This document shows positions 1 through 8,023 of a stretch of DNA of 64,000 nucleotides, piece by piece (the first letter of the stretch is position 1; every line of letters starts with the position of its first letter). A model generated the notes under the pieces. It was given only the letters and a program-made list of their open reading frames with translations, was not told the origin of the DNA and made no database searches. The position numbers were made by a program, and so were the translations under genes. The DNA comes from Roseiarcus sp037446355 (GTDB lineage: Bacteria; Pseudomonadota; Alphaproteobacteria; Rhizobiales; Beijerinckiaceae): positions 1 to 64,000 of the forward strand of contig JBBIIT010000002.1 of the NCBI GenBank assembly GCA_037446355.1. The letters run 5' to 3'.

Positions 1-87
1 ATCAGCCAGTTCGGCTCTACGCCCTGCAAGGCGAATTTTCGCTGCAAGGCCTGCCTGGAGCCGTTCGAATATTTCAAATGCATCTGA
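1..87 (+). CDS. paaD: 1,2-phenylacetyl-CoA epoxidase subunit PaaD, C-terminal end (partial)
   Basis: Only the last 28 codons are inside the window; the gene begins to the left. The visible tail has four cysteines (CKANFRCKAC, then FKC near the stop), which is the cysteine-rich C-terminal end typical of PaaD. PaaD is thought to help assemble or mature the iron centres of the PaaABCE phenylacetyl-CoA epoxidase in the cytoplasm. It is followed after 21 bases by paaE in the same direction, the usual gene order, which supports the call. The rest of the protein cannot be judged. Confidence 0.85.
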   Translation: MSQFGSTPCKANFRCKACLEPFEYFKCI

Positions 88-108
88 AGATGCGGGAGTT
101 TTCGTCCG

Positions 109-1185
109 ATGGCGCGTTTCCACCCTCTCGAAGTGATCGACGTCCGACCCGAAACGCGCGACGCCGTCGTCATCACGTTGAAGCCGGGGGACGCGGACAA
201 GGCCGTATTTGACTTTACGCAGGGTCAATATTTGACTTTTCGACGCGACTTTGACGGCGTGGAGTTGCGCCGCTCCTATTCCATTTGCGCCGGCAAAGAC
301 GACGGCGCGCTGCGGGTCGGCGTCAAGCGCGTCGAGGGCGGCGCCTTCTCGACCTGGGCCAACGAGAAATTGCGGTCGGGCGACGTCCTCGAAGCGATGC
401 CGCCGATGGGCAATTTTCATGTTCCGCTCGAACCCGTCGCGAGCAAACACTATCTCGGTTTCGCCGGCGGTTCGGGCATTACGCCGCTGCTGTCGATCGT
501 GAAGACCGTTCTCGCTCGCGAGCCGCATTCGCGCTTCACTTTGGTCTACGCCAACAAGCAGATCTCCTCGATCATGTTCCGTGAGGAGCTTGAGGATCTC
601 AAGAACGCCCATCTCGGTCGGCTTTCGATCCTGCACGTTCTCGAAAGCGAGACGCAGGAGATTGAGCTTTTCACCGGCCGGGTCGATGGGGAAAAGTGCA
701 AGCAGCTGTTTGACACCTGGATCGACTTGCCATCCGTCGACATCACTTTCATCTGTGGCCCCGAGCCGATGATGCTCGCGATCGCCGACTCTTTGCGCGA
801 ACATGGCGTGCGCGACAGCAAGATAAAGTTCGAACTTTTCGCTTCGGGACAGTTTGGCCGCGCGAAAGCGCCGGCCGCGAGCGCGAGGAGCGCCGACGCG
901 GGCGCGGCCTGCGAGGCCACCGTCACGCTCGACGGCGCGACGCGCAGCTTCAGGATGCTCAAGCACGGGCAGAGCCTCTTGGACGCGGCGCTGAAGAATT
1001 CGCTCGATGCGCCCTACGCCTGCAAGGCCGGGGTATGCTCGACTTGCCGCGCCAAGGTTCTCGAAGGCGAGGTCGAAATGCTCACCAACCATGCGCTCGA
1101 GGATTACGAGGTCAAGCAAGGCTATGTGCTGACCTGCCAATGCTATCCCCTGACCGACAAGGTCGTCGTCAGCTACGACCAGTGA
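109..1185 (+). CDS. paaE: 1,2-phenylacetyl-CoA epoxidase reductase subunit PaaE
   Basis: The 358-residue NAD(P)H reductase component passes electrons through FAD and a 2Fe-2S centre to the PaaABC epoxidase that makes ring-1,2-epoxyphenylacetyl-CoA. The N-terminal half is a ferredoxin-reductase fold: RRSYSIC at 54-60 binds FAD, GGSGITP at 120-126 and CGPEPM at 216-221 form the NAD(P) side. A linker near 250-268 leads to a plant-type ferredoxin domain with cluster cysteines C305, C310, C313 and C343. Length and domain order match the family. It sits directly after paaD and before an extra PaaA/PaaC-like gene, so all are probably cotranscribed. No missing residue was seen. Confidence 0.95.
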   Translation: MARFHPLEVIDVRPETRDAVVITLKPGDADKAVFDFTQGQYLTFRRDFDGVELRRSYSICAGKDDGALRVGVKRVEGGAFSTWANEKLRSGDVLEAMPPMGNFHVPLEPVASKHYLGFAGGSGITPLLSIVKTVLAREPHSRFTLVYANKQISSIMFREELEDLKNAHLGRLSILHVLESETQEIELFTGRVDGEKCKQLFDTWIDLPSVDITFICGPEPMMLAIADSLREHGVRDSKIKFELFASGQFGRAKAPAASARSADAGAACEATVTLDGATRSFRMLKHGQSLLDAALKNSLDAPYACKAGVCSTCRAKVLEGEVEMLTNHALEDYEVKQGYVLTCQCYPLTDKVVVSYDQ

Positions 1186-1205
1186 TGGCGAAGGGAGGAG
1201 AGATC

Positions 1206-1961
1206 GTGAGCGATTTCATGACGATCGACGACTATCTCACCAAGGGCGGGGTGCTAACTTCGCCGGCCAACGCGCCGCCGCGCTATCGTGGCGAACTGTT
1301 GCGATTGATGGCGACATTCGTCGACAGCGAACTGGCGGGCGCGGCCGGCTTCGCCGACATGATCAACGCGGCGCCTGGGATCAAGCCGCGCATGGCGGCC
1401 GCGCGCATCGTGCTAGAAAAAACCGACCACGCCCATCGCGTGCTGGAGATCATGGAGAGTTTCGGCGCCGACGCCGCACGCTACGCCGTCCATCATCCTT
1501 GGGCCGCACGCATCGACCGCGACGCCGACATCGGCGCGACCCGCCACGGTGGCGATATGCGACTTTCCGTGTTCCATTATCCGCTGCGAGACTGGATCGA
1601 CGCGGTCGCGATGAACACACTGATGGGTAAGGCTGTCAACGTGCAGCTTGAGGAGTTCGCGCGCGTTTCCTACGCGCCGCTCGCCGAAGTATTCCGCGAA
1701 ATCGCGCCGCGCGAGGCGCGTCATGCGGAACTCGGTCTTGAGGGGCTTCAACAGATTGTCGCCAACGAATCCAACCGCGCCGCAGCGCGAGCCTCCATCG
1801 ACTATTGGCGGCCGCGGGTCGCGGCGAGTTTCGGCGCCGCCGCGTCCTCGCGTTTCGAACTTCTCAAACGCTTCGGCCTTCGGCATCGACCGAACTCGGA
1901 ACTGCTCGCCCAATGGAACCTCGAACTTGACAGCGCGCTCGCGGAGCTGCGGTTGAATTGA
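1206..1961 (+). CDS. PaaA/PaaC-family ferritin-like protein in the paa operon
   Basis: About 251 residues. I start it at GTG 1206 because a strong AGGGAGGAG ribosome site lies just upstream; an ATG at 1185, overlapping the paaE stop, is an alternative. The sequence looks like the phenylacetic acid catabolic (PaaA/PaaC) family: helical, with a second metal motif (EARH, after VQLEEF) resembling the ExxH pair of PaaA. The first motif reads EKTDHAHR instead of a clean ExxH, so metal binding is uncertain. It lies between paaE and paaZ, where the standard operon needs no further epoxidase subunit. It could be an accessory or regulatory subunit or a PaaC-like scaffold. The family call is fair; the role is unknown. 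Confidence 0.6.
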   Translation: MSDFMTIDDYLTKGGVLTSPANAPPRYRGELLRLMATFVDSELAGAAGFADMINAAPGIKPRMAAARIVLEKTDHAHRVLEIMESFGADAARYAVHHPWAARIDRDADIGATRHGGDMRLSVFHYPLRDWIDAVAMNTLMGKAVNVQLEEFARVSYAPLAEVFREIAPREARHAELGLEGLQQIVANESNRAAARASIDYWRPRVAASFGAAASSRFELLKRFGLRHRPNSELLAQWNLELDSALAELRLN

Positions 1962-2010
1962 GAATTGTCGCCAGGGCGCGCGCGCCCTTGCTCACAGGAA
2001 CGCTTTCGCT

Positions 2011-4071
2011 ATGACTGATATTTCTGCTGCTCCACGACAACTTGAAAGCTTCGTCTGCGGCCAATGGGTTCGTGGCGCGAAGTCCGGCGTGACCTTGCTC
2101 GACGCCGCGACTGGCGCTCCGATCGCCTCGATCGACTCGACCGGGCTCGATTTCAAGGCCGCGCTCGAATACGGGCGACGTAAGGGCGGCGCGGGATTGC
2201 GCAAGATGTCGTTTCACGAACGCGCCAACATGTTGAAGGCGGTCAGCGCCGCGCTCACCGAGCGCAAGGATGAACTTTACGCGCTTTCCTCGGCCACCGG
2301 CGCGACGCGCAATGACAGTGCGATCGACATCGACGGCGGAATCGGCACCCTCTTTGCCTACGCCTCGAAGGGGCGCCGCGAGTTGCCGAACACGCGGGTG
2401 CTGATCGACGGCGAGATCGAGGCGCTTTCCAAGGACGGATCCTTTGCCGGCCAGCATATTCTGACCTCGCTGCAGGGCGTCGCTGTTCATATCGACGCGT
2501 TCAACTTTCCGGTTTGGGGGATGCTCGAAAAGCTGGCCCCGACCCTGCTCGCCGGCGTGCCTGCGATCGTCAAGCCGGCAAGCCAGACCGCCTATCTAAC
2601 GGAACTCGCGGTGCGGCGGATGATCGAGAGCGGCATTCTGCCTGACGGGGCGCTGCAATTGATCTGCGGCTCGGTCGGCGATCTGCTCGACCACGTGACC
2701 GGTCAGGACGTCGTGACATTCACTGGCTCGGCCGCTACCGGGCGCCAATTGCGCACCCATCCGGCCATCGTCGAAAATTCGGTTCGCTTCACCATGGAGG
2801 CGGACAGTCTCAACGCTGCAATCCTGGGCACGGACGCCGCGCCCGGCGCCCAGGAGTTCGATCTCTTCGTCGCCGAAGTCGCGCGTGAGATGACGGCGAA
2901 GGCCGGCCAGAAATGCACCGCGATCCGCCGCGTCTTTGTGCCGCGCGCGCATTGCGAGGCGGCCATAGTGGCGATCGGCGCACGGCTTGCCAAAGCGCCT
3001 GTCGGCGCGCCGACCGACCCAAACGTGCGCATGGGAGCGCTCGCGAGCCTCGCGCAGCGCGAGGAAGTGCGCGCGCGCATTCGCGAGCTGCAATCGGATG
3101 CGAAAATCGTCGTCGGCGATCCCGACCATCCGCAAATCGTCTCGGGCCATGCGACGAGAGGCGCCTTCCTCAATCCGGTGCTGCTCTATTGCGACCGGCC
3201 GGACGAGGCGTCCGCCGTGCACGACGTCGAGGCGTTCGGTCCTGTCAGCACTGTGATGCCCTATGATTCGCTCGATGAGGTTCTTGAGCTTGCCCGGCGC
3301 GGCAAAGGCTCGCTAGTGTCGTCGGTTTTCACGAACGATGCCGATTTCGCCCGCGAAGCCGTTATCGGTCTCGCGCCGTTCCACGGCCGCGTCCTGATCG
3401 GCAACCGCGCCAGCGCGAAGACTTCCACCGGCCACGGCTCGCCGATGCCCGGGCTGGTGCATGGCGGCCCCGGCCGAGCCGGCGGCGGCGAAGAACTCGG
3501 CGGAATGCGCAGCGTCAAACATTATATGCAGCGCACCGCCGTACAGGGTGCGCCGCGCCTGCTTACCGCCGTTACGGGGCGATGGACGCCGGGCGCTCCG
3601 GCGCGAACGGATGGCAGGCACCCCTTCCGCAAGTCGATCGCCGAATTGCGAATCGGCGATCAGTTGGCGACGGCGAGCCGCTCGATCGCGCTTGAGGACA
3701 TCGAACATTTCGCCAGATTCACGGGCGATACTTTCTACGCGCACATGGACGAGGCCGCCGCGAAGGCCAATCCGTTCTTCGATGGTCGCGTAGCGCACGG
3801 CTATCTCATCTTGTCGTTCGCCGCCGGTCTATTCGTCGATCCGGCGCCGGGCCCTGTACTCGCCAATTACGGCCTCGACAATTTGCGTTTCCTGACGCCG
3901 ATCTATCCCGGAGACGCGATCAAGGTGCGGCTTACCTGCAAGGAGATCAATCCACGCGGTTCTTCGGAGCACGCCGAGGTGCGTTGGGATACGCAGGTGA
4001 GTAACCAGAGGGACGAGGTCGTCGCCCAATATGACGTGCTGACGATGGTCGCCAAGAACTGGCCGGGCTAG
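2011..4071 (+). CDS. paaZ: bifunctional oxepin-CoA hydrolase / 3-oxo-5,6-dehydrosuberyl-CoA semialdehyde dehydrogenase PaaZ
   Basis: The 686-residue fusion enzyme opens the oxepin-CoA ring and then oxidises the reactive semialdehyde to 3-oxo-5,6-dehydrosuberyl-CoA. Residues 1 to about 520 are an aldehyde dehydrogenase domain with C302 in KAGQKCTA as nucleophile and E263 as the likely general base. Residues 540-686 are a MaoC-like hydratase domain; GDTFYAH (D573, H578) gives the catalytic Asp/His pair at the same spacing as in E. coli PaaZ. AGGAA precedes the ATG. Its TAG stop overlaps, in CTAG, the stop of the opposing TetR gene. Both active sites look intact. Confidence 0.95.
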   Translation: MTDISAAPRQLESFVCGQWVRGAKSGVTLLDAATGAPIASIDSTGLDFKAALEYGRRKGGAGLRKMSFHERANMLKAVSAALTERKDELYALSSATGATRNDSAIDIDGGIGTLFAYASKGRRELPNTRVLIDGEIEALSKDGSFAGQHILTSLQGVAVHIDAFNFPVWGMLEKLAPTLLAGVPAIVKPASQTAYLTELAVRRMIESGILPDGALQLICGSVGDLLDHVTGQDVVTFTGSAATGRQLRTHPAIVENSVRFTMEADSLNAAILGTDAAPGAQEFDLFVAEVAREMTAKAGQKCTAIRRVFVPRAHCEAAIVAIGARLAKAPVGAPTDPNVRMGALASLAQREEVRARIRELQSDAKIVVGDPDHPQIVSGHATRGAFLNPVLLYCDRPDEASAVHDVEAFGPVSTVMPYDSLDEVLELARRGKGSLVSSVFTNDADFAREAVIGLAPFHGRVLIGNRASAKTSTGHGSPMPGLVHGGPGRAGGGEELGGMRSVKHYMQRTAVQGAPRLLTAVTGRWTPGAPARTDGRHPFRKSIAELRIGDQLATASRSIALEDIEHFARFTGDTFYAHMDEAAAKANPFFDGRVAHGYLILSFAAGLFVDPAPGPVLANYGLDNLRFLTPIYPGDAIKVRLTCKEINPRGSSEHAEVRWDTQVSNQRDEVVAQYDVLTMVAKNWPG

Positions 4072-4676
4072 CGGCGCAATTTCATGTCGGCGACGCCCGA
4101 CATCATCAGCTCGGTTACAATCTCAGCGTAGTCGTTGCGAGCGATCGGCCCGTCATCGCGAAACCAAAGATAAACCCAGTTCAACATACCGAACAGCGAC
4201 ATCGTGACCGGCATCAGCAGCGGGCGTTCCGGCCGGTCGAGATTAGGATTTATTTCGCGCAGCAGCGCCGAGAATCTATTGACGATGCGCCGTTCGATCG
4301 AACGAAGTTCAGCCTTTTGATCGTCATTCAGGGAGCTCGAGCAGTTGAGCTGAACCTTGTGATGATTGTCCGCACCGCGATACTTTTCGAGCACCGCTGC
4401 GATATGCGCGCGCAGGCGCTCGCGGGCGGGCTTACCGGGATCGTCAGCGCGCGCGACCGCCTCGTCGAGCTCCGACAGGTGCGAGCGCACGATGTCGAAT
4501 ATCAGCGCCGACTTGCTCGGATAATAGTGGTAGAGCAAGGCTTTGGAGGCATTGGCGCGCTGCGCCACCAGCGCCATCGACGCCTTCTCCATTCCCAATT
4601 CGGCGAAGACCGCGGCGGCGTTGTCGAGGATCGCCCTTTGTTTGTCTTCGAAATTGCTCGCGCGCGTTCGCGCCAT
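4068..4676 (-). CDS. paaR: TetR-family regulator of phenylacetate genes (PaaR-like)
   Basis: About 202 residues from the chosen ATG at 4676 (MARTRASNFED); an upstream ATG at 4694 is possible. The N-terminal 60 residues form a TetR helix-turn-helix (FAELGMEKASMALVAQRA then ALLYHYYPSK), followed by an all-helical ligand domain. TetR-type repressors of paa genes usually sense phenylacetyl-CoA. The gene is last in the leftward paaG'-paaI-paaK run, about 80 bases after paaK, and is the only regulator in this cluster. The palindrome at 6944-6955 upstream of that run is a likely operator, which would make it autoregulatory. The ligand and site are inferred. Confidence 0.75.
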   Translation of the reverse strand: MARTRASNFEDKQRAILDNAAAVFAELGMEKASMALVAQRANASKALLYHYYPSKSALIFDIVRSHLSELDEAVARADDPGKPARERLRAHIAAVLEKYRGADNHHKVQLNCSSSLNDDQKAELRSIERRIVNRFSALLREINPNLDRPERPLLMPVTMSLFGMLNWVYLWFRDDGPIARNDYAEIVTELMMSGVADMKLRR

Positions 4677-4758
4677 GGGAAGTCCTGAATTCATTGGATT
4701 GTCGGGGCAGGTTCGCCTGATCTGGAAGTACCGAGTTTCTCCCGCCCTTGCAAACCGC

Positions 4759-6069
4759 TTACGATTTGTTGCGATTGTCGACAACGCGCTTGGCCTTGCC
4801 TTCCGAGCGCATGATAGCGCTGGGCTCGTGGACCTTCACCTTGGCGCTGACGCCTATGACGCTCTTGATATGGTGGATCAGCTCCTTCTCCGATGCGCTG
4901 CGCGCTTCGACCGAAGCGCGGTCCGGAGCGCATTCCACATGCACGATCATGTCGTCGAGGCGAGCGCCGCTAACGAGCTCGATCTGAAAATGCGGCGCGA
5001 GGCCCTTGCACTTGAGGATCTGCTCTTCGACCTGGGTCGGAAAGACGTTGACGCCGCGCAGAATGATCATGTCATCGGAACGGCCGGTGATCTTCTCCAT
5101 TCGGCGCATCGAACGTGCGGTGCCCGGCAACAGGCGGGTCAAATCGCGCGTGCGATACCGGATCATCGGCAGGCCCTCTTTGGTGAGCGTCGTGAAAACG
5201 AGTTCGCCCTGCGCGCCGTCCGGCAGCACCTCTCCCGTGACGGGATCAATGATCTCGGGATAGAAGTGGTCCTCCCAGATATGGAGTCCGTCCTTGGTCT
5301 CCACGCATTCGTTGGCGACGCCGGGGCCCATCACTTCCGAAAGCCCGTAGATGTCGACGGCGTGCATGTCGAACGCCTGCTCGATCTCCTGCCGCATCGC
5401 GTTAGTCCAAGGTTCGGCGCCGAAGATGCCGACGGCGAGTGAACTCTCGCGCGGATCTAGGCCACGACGGCGGAACTCGTCGAGAATCGACAGCATGTAG
5501 GAGGGCGTCACCATGATTATGCGCGGCTTGAAATCACTGATCAGCGTTACCTGACGCTCGGTCATGCCGCCGGAGATCGGAACTACGGTGCAGCCGAGCT
5601 TTTCCGCGCCGTAATGCGCTCCCAGACCTCCCGTGAACAAGCCGTAGCCGTAGGCGACATGGACGATGTCCCCGGGTCGCCCGCCCGAGGCGCGGATCGA
5701 GCGCGCGACCAGACTAGCCCAGGTATCGATGTCGCGTTGCGTGTAGCCGACGACGGTCGGCTTTCCGGTGGTGCCCGAGGAGCCGTGAATGCGAACGATT
5801 TGCTCGCGGGGAACCGCGAACATACCGAACGGATAAGTGTCGCGCAGATCAATCTTGGTGGTGAACGGAAACTTGGCGAGATCGGCGAGCGTATGCAGAT
5901 CGTCCGGACGCACGCCGTGCTCATCGAAGCGCTTCCTGTAGAAGGGCGAGTTCTCGTAGGCGTGTCGCAGGCTGCGCTTCATACGATGAAACTGCAACGC
6001 CGCGATCTCATCGCGCGAGGCGATTTCGATCGGGTCGAGATCGCCGCGGCGGGGCGCGAGGTTTTCCAT
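4759..6069 (-). CDS. paaK: phenylacetate-CoA ligase PaaK
   Basis: The 436-residue cytoplasmic AMP-forming ligase activates phenylacetate with ATP and CoA, the first committed step of the pathway. The start at 6069 follows a clear GGGAGGGAACGG ribosome site. The P-loop SSGTTGKP is at 97-104. Further adenylation motifs YGLSEVMGPG and YRTRDLT, and a C-terminal EGKAKRVVD carrying the expected lysine, are present. Length is normal for PaaK. It begins 11 bases after the paaI stop and precedes the TetR gene, so the leftward genes form one unit. Confidence 0.95.
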   Translation of the reverse strand: MENLAPRRGDLDPIEIASRDEIAALQFHRMKRSLRHAYENSPFYRKRFDEHGVRPDDLHTLADLAKFPFTTKIDLRDTYPFGMFAVPREQIVRIHGSSGTTGKPTVVGYTQRDIDTWASLVARSIRASGGRPGDIVHVAYGYGLFTGGLGAHYGAEKLGCTVVPISGGMTERQVTLISDFKPRIIMVTPSYMLSILDEFRRRGLDPRESSLAVGIFGAEPWTNAMRQEIEQAFDMHAVDIYGLSEVMGPGVANECVETKDGLHIWEDHFYPEIIDPVTGEVLPDGAQGELVFTTLTKEGLPMIRYRTRDLTRLLPGTARSMRRMEKITGRSDDMIILRGVNVFPTQVEEQILKCKGLAPHFQIELVSGARLDDMIVHVECAPDRASVEARSASEKELIHHIKSVIGVSAKVKVHEPSAIMRSEGKAKRVVDNRNKS

Positions 6070-6080
6070 CCGTTCCCTCC

Positions 6081-6536
6081 CTATTTTGCGGCTTGGCCTG
6101 CAATTTCGAACAGGACGCCTTTTATGGTGCGCGAATGTCCACGAAATTCCGCGATGTGATCGCCGTTTTGATTGATTACGTTGATGTCGTAAATGCCACC
6201 GCGACCCTTGCGGGAAATCTCGCGCGCCTGCGCGGTCAGACGATCTCCCACCACGGCGGAGGCGATGAACGTTACGGCGGCCTGTTGGGCGACGGTTCGC
6301 TGATTGTAAGTATTGCACGCGAAGGCGAACGCGGAATCGGCAAGCATGAAGATATAACCGCCGTGACATAGGCCGTGGCCGTTCGCCATGACGCTCGTGA
6401 CGGTCATCGCCAGCGTCGCCTCTCCCGGGGCCACATGTTCGATCCTCATTCCCAGATTTTGCGATGCGCGATCGTCTTTCCACATCGCCTGCGCGCAGGC
6501 TTCGGCAAGCGCCTGTGCGGATATTTCGCTCGTCAT
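6081..6536 (-). CDS. paaI: hydroxyphenylacetyl-CoA thioesterase PaaI
   Basis: The 151-residue hotdog-fold thioesterase relieves CoA trapping by hydrolysing dead-end hydroxyphenylacetyl-CoA thioesters. The hallmark segment GLCHGGYIFMLADSAFAF is near residues 55-75, followed by NTYNQRTVAQQAAVTFI. The ATG at 6536 overlaps the TGA of the upstream truncated paaG as ATGA, indicating translational coupling; a longer reading from 6623 lies inside paaG and is not favoured. It is followed by paaK. Confidence 0.9.
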   Translation of the reverse strand: MTSEISAQALAEACAQAMWKDDRASQNLGMRIEHVAPGEATLAMTVTSVMANGHGLCHGGYIFMLADSAFAFACNTYNQRTVAQQAAVTFIASAVVGDRLTAQAREISRKGRGGIYDINVINQNGDHIAEFRGHSRTIKGVLFEIAGQAAK

Positions 6537-6883
6537 CGACTTGGGAACTCCAACTCGCGCATGTCGAGGAAAGCACCGCCGCCTTCCGCATGGTCTTGGC
6601 TGTAGCCGACCCGACTCCGACACTCGCGTTCGAACTCCGACCGGGCTTCCCTAGGGTTCGAAGCGACCGCATGAATCGCTTTGTTCGCACGGCCGAGGCC
6701 GAGCGTGCGCCCGGCTGCGAGCTGTTCCGCAAGCGCCTCGGCTTCCGGCGCTAACGCTTCGTCCGGCACGGATTTCGAGAGCCAACGCCAATCCGCGGCG
6801 GCCTCGGGGTCGAGCGGATCCCCCGACAAAGCCAGGAGCTTGGCGCGCGCCGCGCCGAGATCGGCAGTTTCCAATCCGCCCAC
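6533..6883 (-). pseudogene. paaG: N-terminally truncated PaaG-like enoyl-CoA isomerase
   Basis: About 116 residues corresponding only to the C-terminal part of the crotonase-family isomerase PaaG (1,2-epoxyphenylacetyl-CoA to oxepin-CoA). Recognisable pieces are GAARAKLLALSGDPLDPEAA, LAAGRTLGLGRANKAIHA and a final AFLDMR block. The N-terminal half to two thirds, with the oxyanion-hole glycine segments and the catalytic acid region, is missing. The remaining frame starts at GTG 6883 behind a good GGGAGGA ribosome site and ends in an ATGA overlap with paaI, so it may still be translated. It looks like an internal deletion that kept the start region. An intact paaG must exist elsewhere if the pathway works. 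Confidence 0.7.
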
Positions 6884-7194
6884 GTTTCCTCCCGGGCCGT
6901 CGCCGCTTCTCAAGGCACAAATGTTGTACCCCGATTGCATATTCCGACCGGTCGGTCAATTGAAAATCACGCCGCGCTGCCAAGCGTCGATCGAGCGTCA
7001 CGGTTCGCACGGTAGTGGGCGCTTTCGCTCGATGCGGGTCGACAGCCGATACGATACCCTGTTTCGGAGCGAACCCATCGTCCCGGTCCACAATACGGTC
7101 CGCTCGGTGACCGGCGATCCAGACTTCGAGTTCGTCAGCTGGAACTTGAATCGCTAAGCATATGCTTCTTCGCGCGTCGTTCCCGCGATCGGGC
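6884..7194. other. intergenic region between truncated paaG and hutC
   Basis: This stretch holds the presumed promoter/operator of the leftward paa genes (palindrome at 6944-6955, TTGACC on the minus strand at 6959-6954). The remaining 230 bases towards hutC show no gene I can support. A plus-strand frame running to 7157 is open through this stretch, but most of it is antisense to the paaG remnant and I do not recognise it. Confidence 0.5.
6944..6955. promoter_or_regulatory. palindromic operator upstream of leftward paa genes
   Basis: CCGACCGGTCGG is a perfect 12-base palindrome about 60 bases upstream of the GTG of the paaG remnant. It overlaps a TTGACC -35-like element on the minus strand (6959-6954). 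No convincing -10 lies at the right distance. The position fits a TetR-type repressor site, and the only TetR gene of the cluster is the last gene of this transcript. Binding is inferred. Confidence 0.55.
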
Positions 7195-7935
7195 TTAACT
7201 CTGCGACGGGGTGAAACTGGCCACGAGTTCGTGCGCTTCGCTCGGGTAGTTCAGCGTCACCTGAGTTACCGGCAGGTCGCCCAACCAGGTGCGGCGCTCT
7301 ACGACCAGGCATGCAGCGTTGCTGGCGATTCGCAAAGTCTTGGCCAGTTCGCGGGAAGCGGCCACAGCGCGAATGCGGTGTTCCGCCGTCGTCCAAGGGG
7401 TTTGAGCCACCAGCCAAGAACCCGGCGAAACGGTCGCGAATAGTTCTTCCGCCGCGCGCGGCGCTGCGACCAAGTTGATGAGCCGGTCCTCATAACAGAA
7501 GGGGCGTCCCGCCGCATCGTGCCGGCAGGAGACGGCGAGCACCGGTGTCGCCGGCTCAACGTCGATTCGGTCGCGGTCGGCGCGGGTCGCACGCCGCTTT
7601 TGGCGCGTTAGGATCGAGTACGAGTAGGGCAGACCAAGCGCCTCGACTTCGGCCGCGACGTCGCGAATTTCCAGGACGGCGGACTGGCTGTGCGGGCGGG
7701 TGACGAAACTGCCTGCCTTGCGTCGCCGTTCGAGGAGACCGGAGCGGGCGAGTTGGGTCAGCGCTTTGCTCACCGTCATACGTGAACAGCCGTATTGCTC
7801 AGTCAGCTCGTGCTCGAACGGTATGCGGTGGCCTGGCGGCCACTCGCCCGACAGGATGCGCTTCTCGATATCGGCGAGAATCTGACTGTGCAGAGACACG
7901 GAACTGGCGCGCTGTTCACGAACTTGATCGATCAT
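7195..7935 (-). CDS. hutC: GntR-family histidine utilisation repressor HutC
   Basis: About 246 residues. The N-terminal winged helix (LHSQILADIEKRILSGEW to about residue 80, with EQYGCSRMTVSKALTQLA as recognition segment) is followed by a UTRA ligand domain. HutC represses hut genes and is released by urocanate. I use ATG 7935; the open frame continues upstream without stop but that part is antisense-like sequence over hutF. A GTG 36 bases further in is an alternative. It follows hutF on the same strand, and the HutC-like operator at 9405-9416 lies between hutF and hutI, giving autoregulation. Confidence 0.9.
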   Translation of the reverse strand: MIDQVREQRASSVSLHSQILADIEKRILSGEWPPGHRIPFEHELTEQYGCSRMTVSKALTQLARSGLLERRRKAGSFVTRPHSQSAVLEIRDVAAEVEALGLPYSYSILTRQKRRATRADRDRIDVEPATPVLAVSCRHDAAGRPFCYEDRLINLVAAPRAAEELFATVSPGSWLVAQTPWTTAEHRIRAVAASRELAKTLRIASNAACLVVERRTWLGDLPVTQVTLNYPSEAHELVASFTPSQS

Positions 7936-8023
7936 GCTCTCGAAGTCGCTCCCCCTCTCGCTCGCAAGTTCGATTTCGGCGTCGATGTCGGTGATACTCT
8001 TCGAACCCGAAGCGTCAATGGCT

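Noticed and set aside
6681..7157. Plus-strand frame of 158 codons across the paa promoter region
   Set aside because: It overlaps the paaG remnant antisense and the operator; no recognisable domain, and its first half is arginine/alanine-rich as expected for antisense of coding DNA.
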